Of a DNA stretch of 64,000 nucleotides, positions 16,803 to 25,243 are shown one piece after another. The notes below the pieces were generated by a model. It made no database searches, had not been told where the DNA came from, and saw only the letters and a list, made by a program, of their open reading frames with translations. The stretch lies in the NCBI RefSeq assembly GCF_026341815.1, contig NZ_JAPENX010000001.1, positions 3,286,001 to 3,350,000 on the forward strand. The letters are read 5' to 3'. Position numbers and translations under genes: made by a program. Position 1 is the stretch's first letter. Every line of letters begins with the position of its first letter. This stretch comes from Streptomyces sp. NBC_00572 (GTDB taxonomy: Bacteria > Actinomycetota > Actinomycetes > Streptomycetales > Streptomycetaceae).

Positions 16803-17252
16803 ATGAGCGAGGACCGGATCGAGCGCGAAACCCTCATCGACGCACCTCTGGAGCGCGTCTGGACCCTGGTCGCCCAGCCCGGTTTCTGGGTGGCCGACGA
16901 AGGGAGCCTGGCCGGGACCACGGCCCGCGAGGGGGAGTCGATGGTCGCGAAGAACTCCGCGCACGGCACCTTCCCCGTACGCGTCGAGAAGGTCGAGCCG
17001 CCGACCTACGTCGCGTACCGCTGGGCCAGTGCCTTCTCCGGGAAGGAGCTGACCGACGACAACACCACCCTCGTCGAGTTCACCCTCACCGAGGAGGACG
17101 GCGGCACCCGGCTCCGCGTCGTCGAGAGCGGCTTCGCCGCGCTCCCGGGCTCGGAGGAGCTGCGCACCCAGGCCGTACGGAACAACACCGATGGCTGGCC
17201 CCAGGTGCTCGACGCGTTCAAGAAGCGTGCCGAGCAGGCCCCGTCGTCGTGA
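16803..17252 (+). CDS. SRPBCC (AHSA1-like) domain protein
   Basis: 149-residue START/Bet v1-fold protein of the Aha1/AHSA1 group: ERETLIDAPLERVWTLVAQPGFW at the N terminus, TLVEFTLTEEDGGTRLRVVESGF in the middle and a C-terminal helix GWPQVLDAFKKRAEQ. The fold forms a hydrophobic cavity for small ligands. AAGGAG precedes ATG 16803; longer upstream reading is rejected because it would run through the operator sites. It is coupled by GTGA to an ArsR regulator, a standard pairing in actinobacteria. Confidence 0.9.
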   Translation: MSEDRIERETLIDAPLERVWTLVAQPGFWVADEGSLAGTTAREGESMVAKNSAHGTFPVRVEKVEPPTYVAYRWASAFSGKELTDDNTTLVEFTLTEEDGGTRLRVVESGFAALPGSEELRTQAVRNNTDGWPQVLDAFKKRAEQAPSS

Positions 17253-17599
17253 CGCGGGAACTCCCCGAAGGGCCGGGGGCGGCCGAGTCCTCCACCGACA
17301 GTGTGCTCGGCGCCCTCGCCGACCCCACCCGGCGTCGGCTGCTCGACCTCCTCGCCGAGCAGGGGGAGGCCACCGCGACCGCTCTCGCCGCCCGTCTGCC
17401 TGTCTCGCGCCAGGCGATCGTCAAGCACCTGACCGTGCTCGACACCGCCGGGCTCGTCTCCTCCGCCCGCGTCGGCCGGGAGGTCCGCTACGCGGTCCGC
17501 CCGGCCGCGCTCGACGCGACGGCCCGCTGGATGGCCGCCCTCGCCGCCGACTGGGACCGACGCCTCGCGGACATCAAGCGGATCGCGGAAGACGGCTGA
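17249..17599 (+). CDS. ArsR-family regulator coupled to SRPBCC gene
   Basis: 116-residue winged-helix regulator: VLGALADPTRRRLLDLLAEQGEATATALAARLPVSRQAIVKHLTVLDTAGLV then a wing at RVGREVRYAVRP. It lacks the CxC metal-binding motif, as usual for the SRPBCC-linked group that senses non-metal signals. Its GTG start lies within the stop of the SRPBCC gene. The two GCAAC-N6-GTTGC sites upstream of the operon are its probable operators. Confidence 0.92.
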   Translation: MTRELPEGPGAAESSTDSVLGALADPTRRRLLDLLAEQGEATATALAARLPVSRQAIVKHLTVLDTAGLVSSARVGREVRYAVRPAALDATARWMAALAADWDRRLADIKRIAEDG

Positions 17600-17600
17600 C

Positions 17601-17639
17601 GACGACTCACGGCGACGACTCACGGCGACGACTCGCGGC
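17601..17639. repeat. 13-bp tandem repeat, three copies
   Basis: GACGACTCACGGC occurs twice exactly and once with a single change, directly after the ArsR stop. It lies in the 164-base gap before the amino-acid permease, in which no gene was found. Confidence 0.7.
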
Positions 17640-17763
17640 GGCCGGCGACGGTTCCGAGGGGCGTCCCGGGACGTCTCGGCGTCTCATGTCCTGAACCGGC
17701 TTGCTCTCCGGGGCGATGATCAGCCAAGCTCCTCCGCTGGTCGTCTGTAATTCGGGGGGAATC

Positions 17764-19113
17764 ATGACAGGGCGGGTACTCGGCGCCGGTCTGCGGCAAC
17801 GGCATCTGGCCATGATCGCGCTGGGCGGCGCGATCGGCGCCGGGCTCTTCGTCGGTTCGGGGTTCGGGATCGCTGCCGCCGGGCCCGGCATCCTCGTCTC
17901 GTACGTGCTCGCCGGCGCCCTGACCGTCCTGGTGATGCGGATGCTCGGCGAGATGTCGGTGGCCGACCCGGTCACCGGCTCGTTCGCCGAGCACGCACGC
18001 CGGGCGTTCGGGCCGTGGGCGGGACTGCTCGCCGGGTGGATGTACTGGGCGCTGCTCGTCGTGAGCGTCGCCGCCGAGGCCGTCGGGGCCGCGCACATCG
18101 TCGGCGGCTGGGTGCCGGCCGTGCCCGGCTGGGCGTGGGTGGCCGTCTTCATGAGCGTGTTCACCGTGAGCAACCTGGCGGGCGTACGGCACTTCGGCGA
18201 GCTGGAGTTCTGGTTCGCCGGCCTCAAGATCGCCGCGATCTTCGGCTTCCTCGTGCTCGGTGCCGTCGTCCTCGCCGGCCTGCTGCCCGGCCACCCGTCC
18301 CCCGGAACCGCCCATCTCCTCGGCGACGGCGGCTTCCTGCCGCACGGCTGGCACGGCGTCGCCGTCGGCATGGTGGCGGCCGTCTTCGCGTTCGGCGGCC
18401 TGGAGACCGTGACCATCGCCGCGGCCGAGTGCGACGACCCGGTCCGGGCGGTGCGCACGGGCGTACGGGCCGTCATGTGGCGGGTCGCGGTCTGTTATCT
18501 CGGCTCGATGGCCGTCATCGTCACCCTGGTCCCGTGGAACGCCCCGGGCGTCGCCGAAGGCCCGTACGCCGCCGTGGTCGCGAGCATCGGCGTCCCCGGC
18601 GCGGCCGACCTGATGAAGGCGGTCGTCCTCGTCGCGCTCCTGTCGGCGATGAACGCCAACATCTACGGCTCCTCGCGCATGCTGTACGCCCTGGTCGGAC
18701 GCGGCGACGCACCCCGCTCCCTCGGCAAGGTGCGCACCGGGGCCGGCGTCCCGTACACAGCCGTTCTCGCCTCCGCCGCGTTCGGCTTCGTCTCGGTCGT
18801 CCTCAGCCTGCTCTGGCCGCGTACGGTCTTCCCGTTCCTGCTCAACTCCATCGGCGCCGCGATCCTCCTCGTCTGGGCGCTGATCGCCGCCTCCCACCTG
18901 CGCCTGCACGGTCCTTCCGTACGCGCGGTGCTCGCGCTCGCGGGGATCGGCGGGGTGCTGCTCTTCATGCTGGGCGACGCGGCGAGCCGCACCCAGCTCC
19001 TCACGACGGGGGCGTGGGCGGCGGCCCTGCTCGTATGGGCGTGGGGGAGGAAGATGAGGAACGTCAGGGACGGGCGGCGTACCGAGCCAGGAACAGATCC
19101 ACTCCCGAGCTGA
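17764..19113 (+). CDS. Amino-acid permease (APC superfamily)
   Basis: 449-residue inner-membrane transporter with about twelve hydrophobic helices. The first helix has the consensus LGGAIGAGLFVGSGFGI of amino-acid/proton symporters of the AAT group, and MRMLGEMSV follows in helix 2-3. It would import an amino acid by proton symport. ATG 17764 is chosen, with GGGGGGA upstream; an earlier frame start at 17701 lacks one. The last 50 bases overlap the convergent TetR gene. Confidence 0.92.
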   Translation: MTGRVLGAGLRQRHLAMIALGGAIGAGLFVGSGFGIAAAGPGILVSYVLAGALTVLVMRMLGEMSVADPVTGSFAEHARRAFGPWAGLLAGWMYWALLVVSVAAEAVGAAHIVGGWVPAVPGWAWVAVFMSVFTVSNLAGVRHFGELEFWFAGLKIAAIFGFLVLGAVVLAGLLPGHPSPGTAHLLGDGGFLPHGWHGVAVGMVAAVFAFGGLETVTIAAAECDDPVRAVRTGVRAVMWRVAVCYLGSMAVIVTLVPWNAPGVAEGPYAAVVASIGVPGAADLMKAVVLVALLSAMNANIYGSSRMLYALVGRGDAPRSLGKVRTGAGVPYTAVLASAAFGFVSVVLSLLWPRTVFPFLLNSIGAAILLVWALIAASHLRLHGPSVRAVLALAGIGGVLLFMLGDAASRTQLLTTGAWAAALLVWAWGRKMRNVRDGRRTEPGTDPLPS

Positions 19114-19756
19114 TCACGCGCGTCAGCTCGGCGTCGTCGATCTCGGCGTCGGGCGAGAAGGTACGGACGAGCTGCGGCACCCCCACGGTGGCGGCGACCA
19201 ACTGCTGCACGGCGAGCGCCGGATCGGGCGCGTCCAGGGCGCCGCGCGCGTTCAGCTCGGTGAAGGCCTCGACGAGCGGGCCGTTGTTCATGTCGTAGCT
19301 GACCCGGTACCAGAGCTGGCCCAGCTGCGGGAAACGGTCTATCTCGCCGATCACCAGGCGCCGCAGCGACATGATGTCCGGGCGCAGCAGGATGCGGGCC
19401 CAGTCGGTGGTGAGCCGGACGAGGGCGGCGCGCAGGTCGGGGGCGTCGGCGAGGGTGGAGTTGGAGGGCTCCAGGTCCGCGTACGTCTTCGGGAGCACGC
19501 CGCCGATGACGGCGAGGAACAGGCGTTCCTTGCTGCCGAAGTGCTTGTAGATCGTCGCCTTGGAGACGCCCGAGCCGCGGGTGATGGCGTCCATCGAGGC
19601 CGCCGAGTAGCCCTCGGCGAGGAACTCGGCGAGGGCGGCGTCGATGATCGCCTGGCGCTTGCGCGAGGCGGCGTCGGCGGGGTCCGGGATGATCGGGATG
19701 CCGTACTCGTCGGTCGCGTCGGTCGAGTCGGACTGGCGTTCGGCTCCGGCGCCCAT
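19064..19756 (-). CDS. TetR/AcrR-family repressor
   Basis: 230-residue repressor. The helix-turn-helix covers ~residues 32-75 (SRKRQAIIDAALAEFLAEGYSAASMDAITRGSGVSKATIYKHFGSKERLF). The remaining helical ligand-binding domain resembles the TetR_C family with a C-terminal AefR-like segment. ATG 19756 has AAGGA upstream. Motifs of the CTGAAC-N-G-N-T-GGT type occur in its own promoter and in the promoter shared by the MFS exporter and FMN reductase genes, so all three are probably one regulon, a classic repressor-efflux arrangement. Confidence 0.92.
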   Translation of the reverse strand: MGAGAERQSDSTDATDEYGIPIIPDPADAASRKRQAIIDAALAEFLAEGYSAASMDAITRGSGVSKATIYKHFGSKERLFLAVIGGVLPKTYADLEPSNSTLADAPDLRAALVRLTTDWARILLRPDIMSLRRLVIGEIDRFPQLGQLWYRVSYDMNNGPLVEAFTELNARGALDAPDPALAVQQLVAATVGVPQLVRTFSPDAEIDDAELTRVISSGVDLFLARYAARP

Positions 19757-19794
19757 GGGGTGTTCCTTAGGTGTGGTGGCGGGACCGCCAGTAT

Positions 19795-19813
19795 ATGAAC
19801 TGAACGGTTTGGT
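19795..19813. promoter_or_regulatory. Candidate TetR operator upstream of the TetR and MFS genes
   Basis: TGAACTGAACGGTTTGGT lies in the short A/T-richer gap between the TetR start and the MFS stop. Its core CTGAACGGTTTGGT recurs with small changes at 21039 and 21060. Autoregulation of tetR is the likely role. Confidence 0.55.
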
Positions 19814-19833
19814 CTGCAAAGCTGTAGAGGTGC

Positions 19834-21000
19834 CTACAGGGACGCCGCCAGGGCCGGGCCGGCCGCGACGCCGATCAGGAAGGCCAGGTTGAACAGGCCG
19901 ATGGCGAGGCCGTGCCGGGCCGCCGGAAGCCCCTCCGCCGCGGCGCCCGTGAGCAGCCCCTGACCTCCGGCCGTGGCCAGCGCGCTCGTCCCCGAGGCGA
20001 GGAGTACGGCCACCGGCCAGGGTGCGCTCACCGCGAGGACGGCGGCGCCGAGCGAGCCGAGGGCGAGGACGAGACGGACGCGGCGGGGCCCGAGTGTCGG
20101 CGCCGCGCGGACGAGGAGCCAGGACAGCAGGGCGCCGGCGAGCGCGGCCAGCGAGGCGACGGCACCGGTCTCCACGGAGCTCCAGCCGGTGAGCGCGGCG
20201 ACGCGGCGCGGAGCTGCGTACAGCAGGCCGAAGTTGACGGTGGAGACGGCCAGCATGAGCCCGGCGGCGGTGCGGAATCCCCGGTCGCGGAGGATGTCGA
20301 GGGGGAGAACGGACCGGCGTCCGGTGGTACGGGTCTCGTCGGCACCCTCGTCCCCGACCGTCTCCGGCCCGCTGCCCGCCGACCTCCGCGCCTGCAGCAC
20401 GACGAGCAGGCTCAGTAGCGGCAGGACCAGGGCCGCGCGCCAGCCGGCCGCCCCCGCCACCGCGGCCCCGGCGAACAGGCCCGCCGTGCCGCCGGCCGCG
20501 CTGCCGATCGCGACCAGGCCGGGGGTGCGGCCCGAGCGGTCGCGGCCGGCCATCTGGAAGGCCGCGACGTTGAGGCCGGCCGCTCCCGCCGCCTCCAGGG
20601 CACGCCCGGCGACCGCCAGGGGCAGGCCGGGGGCGAGGAGGACGAGGGCCGCGCCGAGGGTGACGAGGACGGCGCCCGCCCCGATGACCCCGGCGGGGCC
20701 GTGCCGCCGCCCCGCCGTGGCGGTGAGCAGCGGGGTGCCGACCGCCATGCCGACCCCGAAGGCGGTCATCAGCCAGGCCGCGGAGGCGGGGGAGACGGTC
20801 AGCTCGCGGGCGGCATCCGGCAGGGCGAGGCTCGCCCCGGACACCCCCATCGCGGCGGGCGCGGCGAGTGCGGCGAGCAGCAGACCGGTCCGGGTCGGTG
20901 TCGGGGTCGGGCCCCGGGTCGGCCTCCGGGTCGGGGTCCCGGCCCCGTTCGCCGCCGTGGGATCGCGCCTGAAGTCCTCTTCGGAGCTGGTGGTGGCCAT
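19834..21000 (-). CDS. MFS transporter (drug-exporter type)
   Basis: 388-residue integral membrane protein with about twelve predicted helices; ALAAPAAMGVSGASLALPDAARELTVSPASAAWLMTAFGVGMAVGTPLL in outline matches the first two helices and loop of DHA-type drug/proton antiporters. A charged, repetitive TPTRRPTRGPTPTPTR-like segment precedes helix 1. It reads away from a 137-base promoter region carrying three TetR-operator-like sites, shared with the FMN reductase gene. Export of a toxic or redox-active compound is inferred. Confidence 0.88.
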   Translation of the reverse strand: MATTSSEEDFRRDPTAANGAGTPTRRPTRGPTPTPTRTGLLLAALAAPAAMGVSGASLALPDAARELTVSPASAAWLMTAFGVGMAVGTPLLTATAGRRHGPAGVIGAGAVLVTLGAALVLLAPGLPLAVAGRALEAAGAAGLNVAAFQMAGRDRSGRTPGLVAIGSAAGGTAGLFAGAAVAGAAGWRAALVLPLLSLLVVLQARRSAGSGPETVGDEGADETRTTGRRSVLPLDILRDRGFRTAAGLMLAVSTVNFGLLYAAPRRVAALTGWSSVETGAVASLAALAGALLSWLLVRAAPTLGPRRVRLVLALGSLGAAVLAVSAPWPVAVLLASGTSALATAGGQGLLTGAAAEGLPAARHGLAIGLFNLAFLIGVAAGPALAASL

Positions 21001-21016
21001 GGGTCGAATGAACTAC

Positions 21017-21077
21017 ACCATTCAGTTCACTGTCAAGACTGAACTGTTTGGTTGACAGACTGAACCGATCGGTTTAG
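21017..21077. promoter_or_regulatory. Cluster of three TetR-operator-like sites in a divergent promoter
   Basis: Sites at 21017-21030 (reverse orientation), 21039-21053 and 21060-21077 share the core CTGAAC...GGTT. The last is a near-perfect 18-base palindrome (CTGAACCGATCGGTTTAG). All lie between the divergent MFS and FMN reductase genes and match the site at 19800. Confidence 0.65.
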
Positions 21078-21137
21078 CTTTCTGGTCGTCGGAGCCCGGA
21101 ACTCGCCGGCTCCACCCGATCAGCCAGGGGGCATCCC

Positions 21138-21704
21138 ATGACCGCGTCCAAGATCCTCGCCATCTCCGGCTCGCTCCGCGCCGACTCGCACAACACGCAA
21201 CTGCTGCGCGCCGCCCAGAAGTTCAACCCCGGTGGCCTGGAGATCGAGATCTACGAGGGGCTGCGCGAGATCCCGCCGTACGACCTCGACCTCGACACCC
21301 CCGAGCGGCGCTCCGACGCCGTGAACGAGCTCCGCCGCCGCGTCACGGAGGCGGACGGAGTGCTCATCGCCACCCCGGAGTTCAACTACTCCATCCCGGG
21401 CGTCCTCAAGAACGCGATCGACTGGCTCAGCACCGACTGGACCCGTTCCGAGGGCGTGCCCCTGCGCCGCAAGCCCACCGCGATCCTCGGCGCCGGACCC
21501 GGTGCCTTCGGCACGGTCCGTGCGCAGCTCGCGCTCCGTCAGATCTTCGTCTGCGTCGACGCCGACGTCGTCGTGAAGCCCGAGGTGCACGTCTTCAACT
21601 CGTACGAGCGCTTCGACGCCGCCGGCAACCTCGTCGACGAGGCCACCATCGAACTCCTCCAGGGCCTCCTGGGCGCCCTCAAGGTCAAGATCGACGCGGT
21701 GTGA
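21138..21704 (+). CDS. NADPH-dependent FMN reductase
   Basis: 188-residue flavodoxin-like quinone/azo/FMN reductase. The FMN-phosphate loop is ISGSLRADSHN, and the hallmark TPEFNYSIPGVLKNAIDWLS is complete, with GAGPGAFGTVRAQLALRQ after it. It reduces FMN or quinone-type substrates with NADPH. It shares an operator-rich promoter with the divergent MFS exporter, so both probably respond to the same redox-active toxicant through the TetR protein. Confidence 0.93.
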   Translation: MTASKILAISGSLRADSHNTQLLRAAQKFNPGGLEIEIYEGLREIPPYDLDLDTPERRSDAVNELRRRVTEADGVLIATPEFNYSIPGVLKNAIDWLSTDWTRSEGVPLRRKPTAILGAGPGAFGTVRAQLALRQIFVCVDADVVVKPEVHVFNSYERFDAAGNLVDEATIELLQGLLGALKVKIDAV

Positions 21705-22014
21705 CCGAACCCGCGGCCGTCACCGCTCCCGCCACCGTCAGGGTCACCGCTCCCGCGACGGCGAGCACCGCTCCCGCCGCGAGGACGCCCCTGCGTGAGC
21801 GCCAGGAGAGGACGGACCAGCACGACTGGGCGGAGAGCAGGGAACCCACGCTCGCCCAGGAACCCACCGAGCCGGCCGACAGCGCGGAACCGACCGAGCC
21901 GACGGACAGGAACGAGCCGACCGAGCCGATCGAGAGCGTCGACCCGACCGAGCCGATGGACAGGAACGAGTCCCGCGACCAGAGCGACAGCGACGAACCG
22001 CAGCGAGCAGTCAT
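21685..22014 (-). CDS. Protein with serine at every third residue plus C-terminal membrane segment
   Basis: 109-residue reading frame. From about residue 7 to residue 76 the sequence is a nearly unbroken series of X-X-Ser triplets (units such as FLS IGS VGS TLS), about 23 in a row. A hydrophobic Ala/Val-rich segment (residues ~80-103) that could span the membrane follows. The opposite strand is also open, starting with GTGA coupling to the FMN reductase stop and giving a Glu-Pro-Thr-rich peptide, so strand choice is not certain. I favour minus because proteins with SxGSxxS repeats recur in Streptomyces annotations. Function unknown. Confidence 0.5.
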   Translation of the reverse strand: MTARCGSSLSLWSRDSFLSIGSVGSTLSIGSVGSFLSVGSVGSALSAGSVGSWASVGSLLSAQSCWSVLSWRSRRGVLAAGAVLAVAGAVTLTVAGAVTAAGSVTPRRS

Positions 22015-22102
22015 ACCTCGATCCTAGGCGTGTCGTGGATCCTGGGCGTGTCGTGCCGAACGGGCGGGCTCGTGACGCCTGCCGCCGTCGGTCCCGGGCG
22101 TC

Positions 22103-22267
22103 TCAGCCTCCGCAGGCCGGCAGGAACTCCAGGCCCTCCGGGGAGCCGAAGCGCACCACCGCGAGATACGCCTCCGGGTAGTCGCAGCCCACCTCCGTCC
22201 ACTGGAGCGCGAAGACGGTCCAGACGACGAAGACGGCCAGGAAGAACCAACGCCAGCTCGTTGACAT
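22103..22267 (-). CDS. Small single-pass membrane protein
   Basis: 54-residue protein: a short basic-aromatic start (MSTSWRW), one hydrophobic helix (FFLAVFVVWTVFALQW) and an extracellular-type tail with GCDYPEAYLAVVRFGSPEGLEFLPACGG containing two cysteines. It is divergent from the saccharopine-dehydrogenase-like gene. Codon bias and the regular membrane-tail layout support a real gene; its function is unknown. Confidence 0.6.
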   Translation of the reverse strand: MSTSWRWFFLAVFVVWTVFALQWTEVGCDYPEAYLAVVRFGSPEGLEFLPACGG

Positions 22268-22336
22268 GCACGCCAGGTACCCGCCGGACCGCGGAGGAAC
22301 CGCTTCCTTTCCGCCCGTCGTAAGGAATGCCGCCCC

Positions 22337-23398
22337 ATGAGCACACAGCACCCCACCCCCACGCCCACCCCTTTCCTCTTCCCCACCGTCGCGGTCATCG
22401 GCGCGTACGGGCACACCGCCGCCTTCGTCCTCGGCGAGCTGAGCCGACGCGGCGGCTTCGGCCTCCTCCTCGTCGGCCGCGACCCCATCAGGCTCGACGC
22501 CGTGGCCCGGGCCCATCCCGGGGCCGAGGCGCGGGTCGCGGACCTGGCCGACCCCGCGGCCCTGGACCGCGCACTCGCGGGCGCCGCCGTGGTCGTCAAC
22601 TGCGCGGGTCCCTTCGCCGCCACCGCGCCCCTCGTGATCGACGCGGCCCTGCGCGCCGGCATCCCCTACCTGGACGTCGCCGCCGAACAGTCCGCCGTCC
22701 TGGCCACGTTCGAGCGGTACGCCGACCGGGCCCGTGAGGCGGGAGTGGCGGTCGTGCCGGCGATGGCGTTCTACGGCGGGCTCGGCGACCTGCTCGTCGG
22801 CGCGGCGAAGGGGGACTGGGAGGAGGCCGACGAGATCACGATCGCGATCGCCCTCGACAGCTGGCTGCCGACCGAGGGGACCCGCAGAACGGGACGGAGC
22901 AACGCCGGTGGGCACGCGGTCTACAAGGGTGGCCGCTTCGTCCCGCCGGCCGCCGAACCGGCTTCGTTCGTATGGGAGTTCCCGGGCGCCTTCGGCGAGC
23001 AGAAGGTCGTCGAGTACACGACCGCCGACCAGGTCACCGTCTCCCGCCACGTGCGCGTCCCGGACATTCGCGTCCTCATCAACGAGACGCCCCTGCGCGA
23101 CCTGCGCGACCCCGGGACGCCGCCGCCGACGGCGGTCGACGCCCACGGGCGCTCGGCGCAGACCTTCGTCGTCGACGTGGTCGTCCGCAGGGGCGGCGAG
23201 GAGCGCCGCGCGAGCGCGTCCGGGCAGGACATCTACGCGGTGACCGCACCCCTGGTGGTGGAGGCGGCCACCCGCATCCTCGACGGCCGAGCGACCGGGC
23301 CCGGTGCGCTGGCCCCCGCGAGCCTCTTCGACGCGACGGACTTCCTGCACGCGCTGGACCCGGCGCACCTGACGTTCCGCCCGCACGTCCCGTCGTAG
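22337..23398 (+). CDS. Saccharopine dehydrogenase-like NAD(P)-binding oxidoreductase
   Basis: 353-residue protein with an N-terminal Rossmann domain. The dinucleotide loop is VAVIGAYGHTAAFVLGELSRRG, and VVVNCAGPFAATAPLVIDAALRAGIPYLDVAAEQ is the signature of the saccharopine dehydrogenase/trans-acting enoyl reductase group. The C-terminal half is divergent from lysine-pathway enzymes, so the substrate is unknown and a lysine role is unlikely. AAGGA precedes the ATG. The gene stands alone between a small membrane protein gene and the chitinase promoter. Confidence 0.88.
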   Translation: MSTQHPTPTPTPFLFPTVAVIGAYGHTAAFVLGELSRRGGFGLLLVGRDPIRLDAVARAHPGAEARVADLADPAALDRALAGAAVVVNCAGPFAATAPLVIDAALRAGIPYLDVAAEQSAVLATFERYADRAREAGVAVVPAMAFYGGLGDLLVGAAKGDWEEADEITIAIALDSWLPTEGTRRTGRSNAGGHAVYKGGRFVPPAAEPASFVWEFPGAFGEQKVVEYTTADQVTVSRHVRVPDIRVLINETPLRDLRDPGTPPPTAVDAHGRSAQTFVVDVVVRRGGEERRASASGQDIYAVTAPLVVEAATRILDGRATGPGALAPASLFDATDFLHALDPAHLTFRPHVPS

Positions 23399-23416
23399 GC
23401 GTCGTCGGCGTGGCTC

Positions 23417-23454
23417 ACTGGACCAATCCGTCCGCTCGCGCGCATCGGTCCAGT
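23417..23454. other. Inverted repeat ACTGGACC...GGTCCAGT
   Basis: Eight-base perfect arms (23417-23424 and 23447-23454), extendable to eleven with one mismatch, with a 22-base spacer. It follows the upstream stop by 18 bases and may terminate it. Each arm also resembles half of the TGGTCTAGACCA chitin-regulon element, so it could be regulatory. Confidence 0.5.
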
Positions 23455-23497
23455 ACGCGCGCACCTTCACTGGATGCGCCACGCAACGACCACGCAA

Positions 23498-23513
23498 ATT
23501 GGTCTAGTCCATG
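23498..23513. promoter_or_regulatory. DasR-responsive element (dre)-like site upstream of chitinase
   Basis: The 16-mer starting ATTGGTCTAGTCC matches the known Streptomyces DasR consensus (ACTGGTCTAGACCACT) at 12 of 16 positions. It lies 123 bases before the chitinase start. Repression by DasR, relieved by glucosamine-6-phosphate, is inferred from established chitin regulation. Confidence 0.75.
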
Positions 23514-23635
23514 TTTTGTTCAAGCGTCGCCCAAGTCATTGACGTGGCTGGGGCGGCGGGGTTTCCGTAGGTCAAAAGCCGTGCGCCCCAACGGTGTTGG
23601 CGCACACCCCCGCCCCCCACAGTCATTGGATTGCC

Positions 23636-25159
23636 ATGATGAGACGCGTACGGTCCCTCCGCTCCGCCCTCACGGCCGCGGCGACCGCCGTGGCCGCCCT
23701 GGGCCTCGCGGCGACCGCCACCGCCCCCGCCCAGGCGGCGACGCCGCTTCCCGAGCACGTCTTCGCCCCGTACTTCGAGGCCTGGACCGGGGAGAGCCCG
23801 GCCGCCCTCAGCGCCCAGTCGGGGGCCAAGCACCTGACGATGGCGTTCCTCCAGACGGCGGCGAAGGGCTCGTGCACCGCGTACTGGAACGGCGACACCG
23901 GGACACCGATCGCCCCGGCCTCGTTCGGCGCCGACATCAAGACCATCCAGTCCCGCGGCGGCGACGTCATCCCCTCCTTCGGCGGGTACGCGGCCGACAC
24001 CACCGGCACCGAGATCGCCGACAGCTGCACCGACGTCAGCCAGATCGCGGCCGTCTACGAGAAGGTCATCACGACCTACGACGTCACCCGGCTCGACATG
24101 GACATCGAGGTCGACGCGCTCGACAACACCGCCGGCATCGACCGCCGCAACAAGGCCATCAAGCTCGTCCAGGACTGGGCCGCCGCCAACGGACGCCAGA
24201 TCCAGATCTCGTACACCCTCCCGACGACCACCCACGGCCTCGCCGCCAGCGGGCTCGCCGTGCTCAAGAACGCCGTGACCAACGGCGCGCGGGTCGACGT
24301 CGTCAACCTCATGACCTTCGACTACTACGACAACGCCGCCCACGACATGGCCGCGGACACCAAGACCGCCGCCCAGGGCCTCTACGGCCAGCTCGCCAAG
24401 CTCTACCCCACCAAGACCCCCGCCCAGCTCTGGGGCATGATCGGCATCACCGAGATGGTCGGCGTCGACGACTTCGGTCCCGCCGAGACCTTCACCCTCG
24501 CCAACGCCCGTACGGTCTACGACTGGGCGGTCTCCAAGGGCATCAACATGCTCTCCTTCTGGGCGCTCCAGCGGGACAACGGAAGCTGCCCCGGCGGGGC
24601 CGCCGCGGACAACTGCTCCGGCATCCAGCAGAACACCTGGGACTTCTCGCACGCCTTCGCGCCGTTCACCAGCGGCACCACCGCTCCGGCCGACGACTTC
24701 TCGGTGACCGCATCGCCGGCCTCCGCCACCGTCACGGCGGGCTCCTCCACCACGGCCACGGTGAAGACCGCGGTCACCGCCGGTTCGGCCCAGACGGTGA
24801 ACCTCACGGTCAGCGGACTGCCCGCCGGCGTCACCGCCTCGCTCAGCCCCACCTCGGTGACGACCGGAGGCTCCTCGACCCTCACGGTGAACACCACGAC
24901 CGCCGCGGTCTCCGGCACGTACCAGATCGTCGTCAACGGAGCGAGCCCCTCGGCGGGCCACGCGGCGGTGCTCACGCTGACCGTCACCGGCGGCACCACT
25001 GCGTGCACGGCGGCCCCGTGGGTCACCTCGACCGTCTACACCGGCGGCCAGCAGGTCTCGCACAAGGGCCACACCTGGAAGGCCAAGTGGTGGACGACGG
25101 GCGAGGAGCCCGGCACCACCGGCCAGTGGGGCGTCTGGCAGGACCTCGGCGCCTGCTGA
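23636..25159 (+). CDS. Secreted family 18 chitinase with CBM5/12 chitin-binding domain
   Basis: 507-residue extracellular chitinase. A twin-Arg-poor Sec-type signal peptide covers residues 1-34 (cleavage at AQA-A). The GH18 catalytic domain (~35-345) has the DxDxE motif D154-M-D156-I-E158 with catalytic Glu158, and VNLMTFDYYD and INMLSFWALQRD in the right places. An Ig-like beta-sandwich follows (~355-455). The C-terminal ~45 residues form a CBM5/12 domain (WVTSTVYTGGQQVSHKGHTWKAKWWT) ending in Cys. It cleaves chitin for uptake as GlcNAc. Two adjacent ATGs (23636, 23639) are equivalent starts. Confidence 0.95.
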   Translation: MMRRVRSLRSALTAAATAVAALGLAATATAPAQAATPLPEHVFAPYFEAWTGESPAALSAQSGAKHLTMAFLQTAAKGSCTAYWNGDTGTPIAPASFGADIKTIQSRGGDVIPSFGGYAADTTGTEIADSCTDVSQIAAVYEKVITTYDVTRLDMDIEVDALDNTAGIDRRNKAIKLVQDWAAANGRQIQISYTLPTTTHGLAASGLAVLKNAVTNGARVDVVNLMTFDYYDNAAHDMAADTKTAAQGLYGQLAKLYPTKTPAQLWGMIGITEMVGVDDFGPAETFTLANARTVYDWAVSKGINMLSFWALQRDNGSCPGGAAADNCSGIQQNTWDFSHAFAPFTSGTTAPADDFSVTASPASATVTAGSSTTATVKTAVTAGSAQTVNLTVSGLPAGVTASLSPTSVTTGGSSTLTVNTTTAAVSGTYQIVVNGASPSAGHAAVLTLTVTGGTTACTAAPWVTSTVYTGGQQVSHKGHTWKAKWWTTGEEPGTTGQWGVWQDLGAC

Positions 25160-25243
25160 CCACCGCGTCATGGTGGGCGTCTCCTGACCGCAGCGCCCGC
25201 CGAGCCCGGTGTCCGTCGCCCCAGCGGCGCGGCGCCGGGCCGC

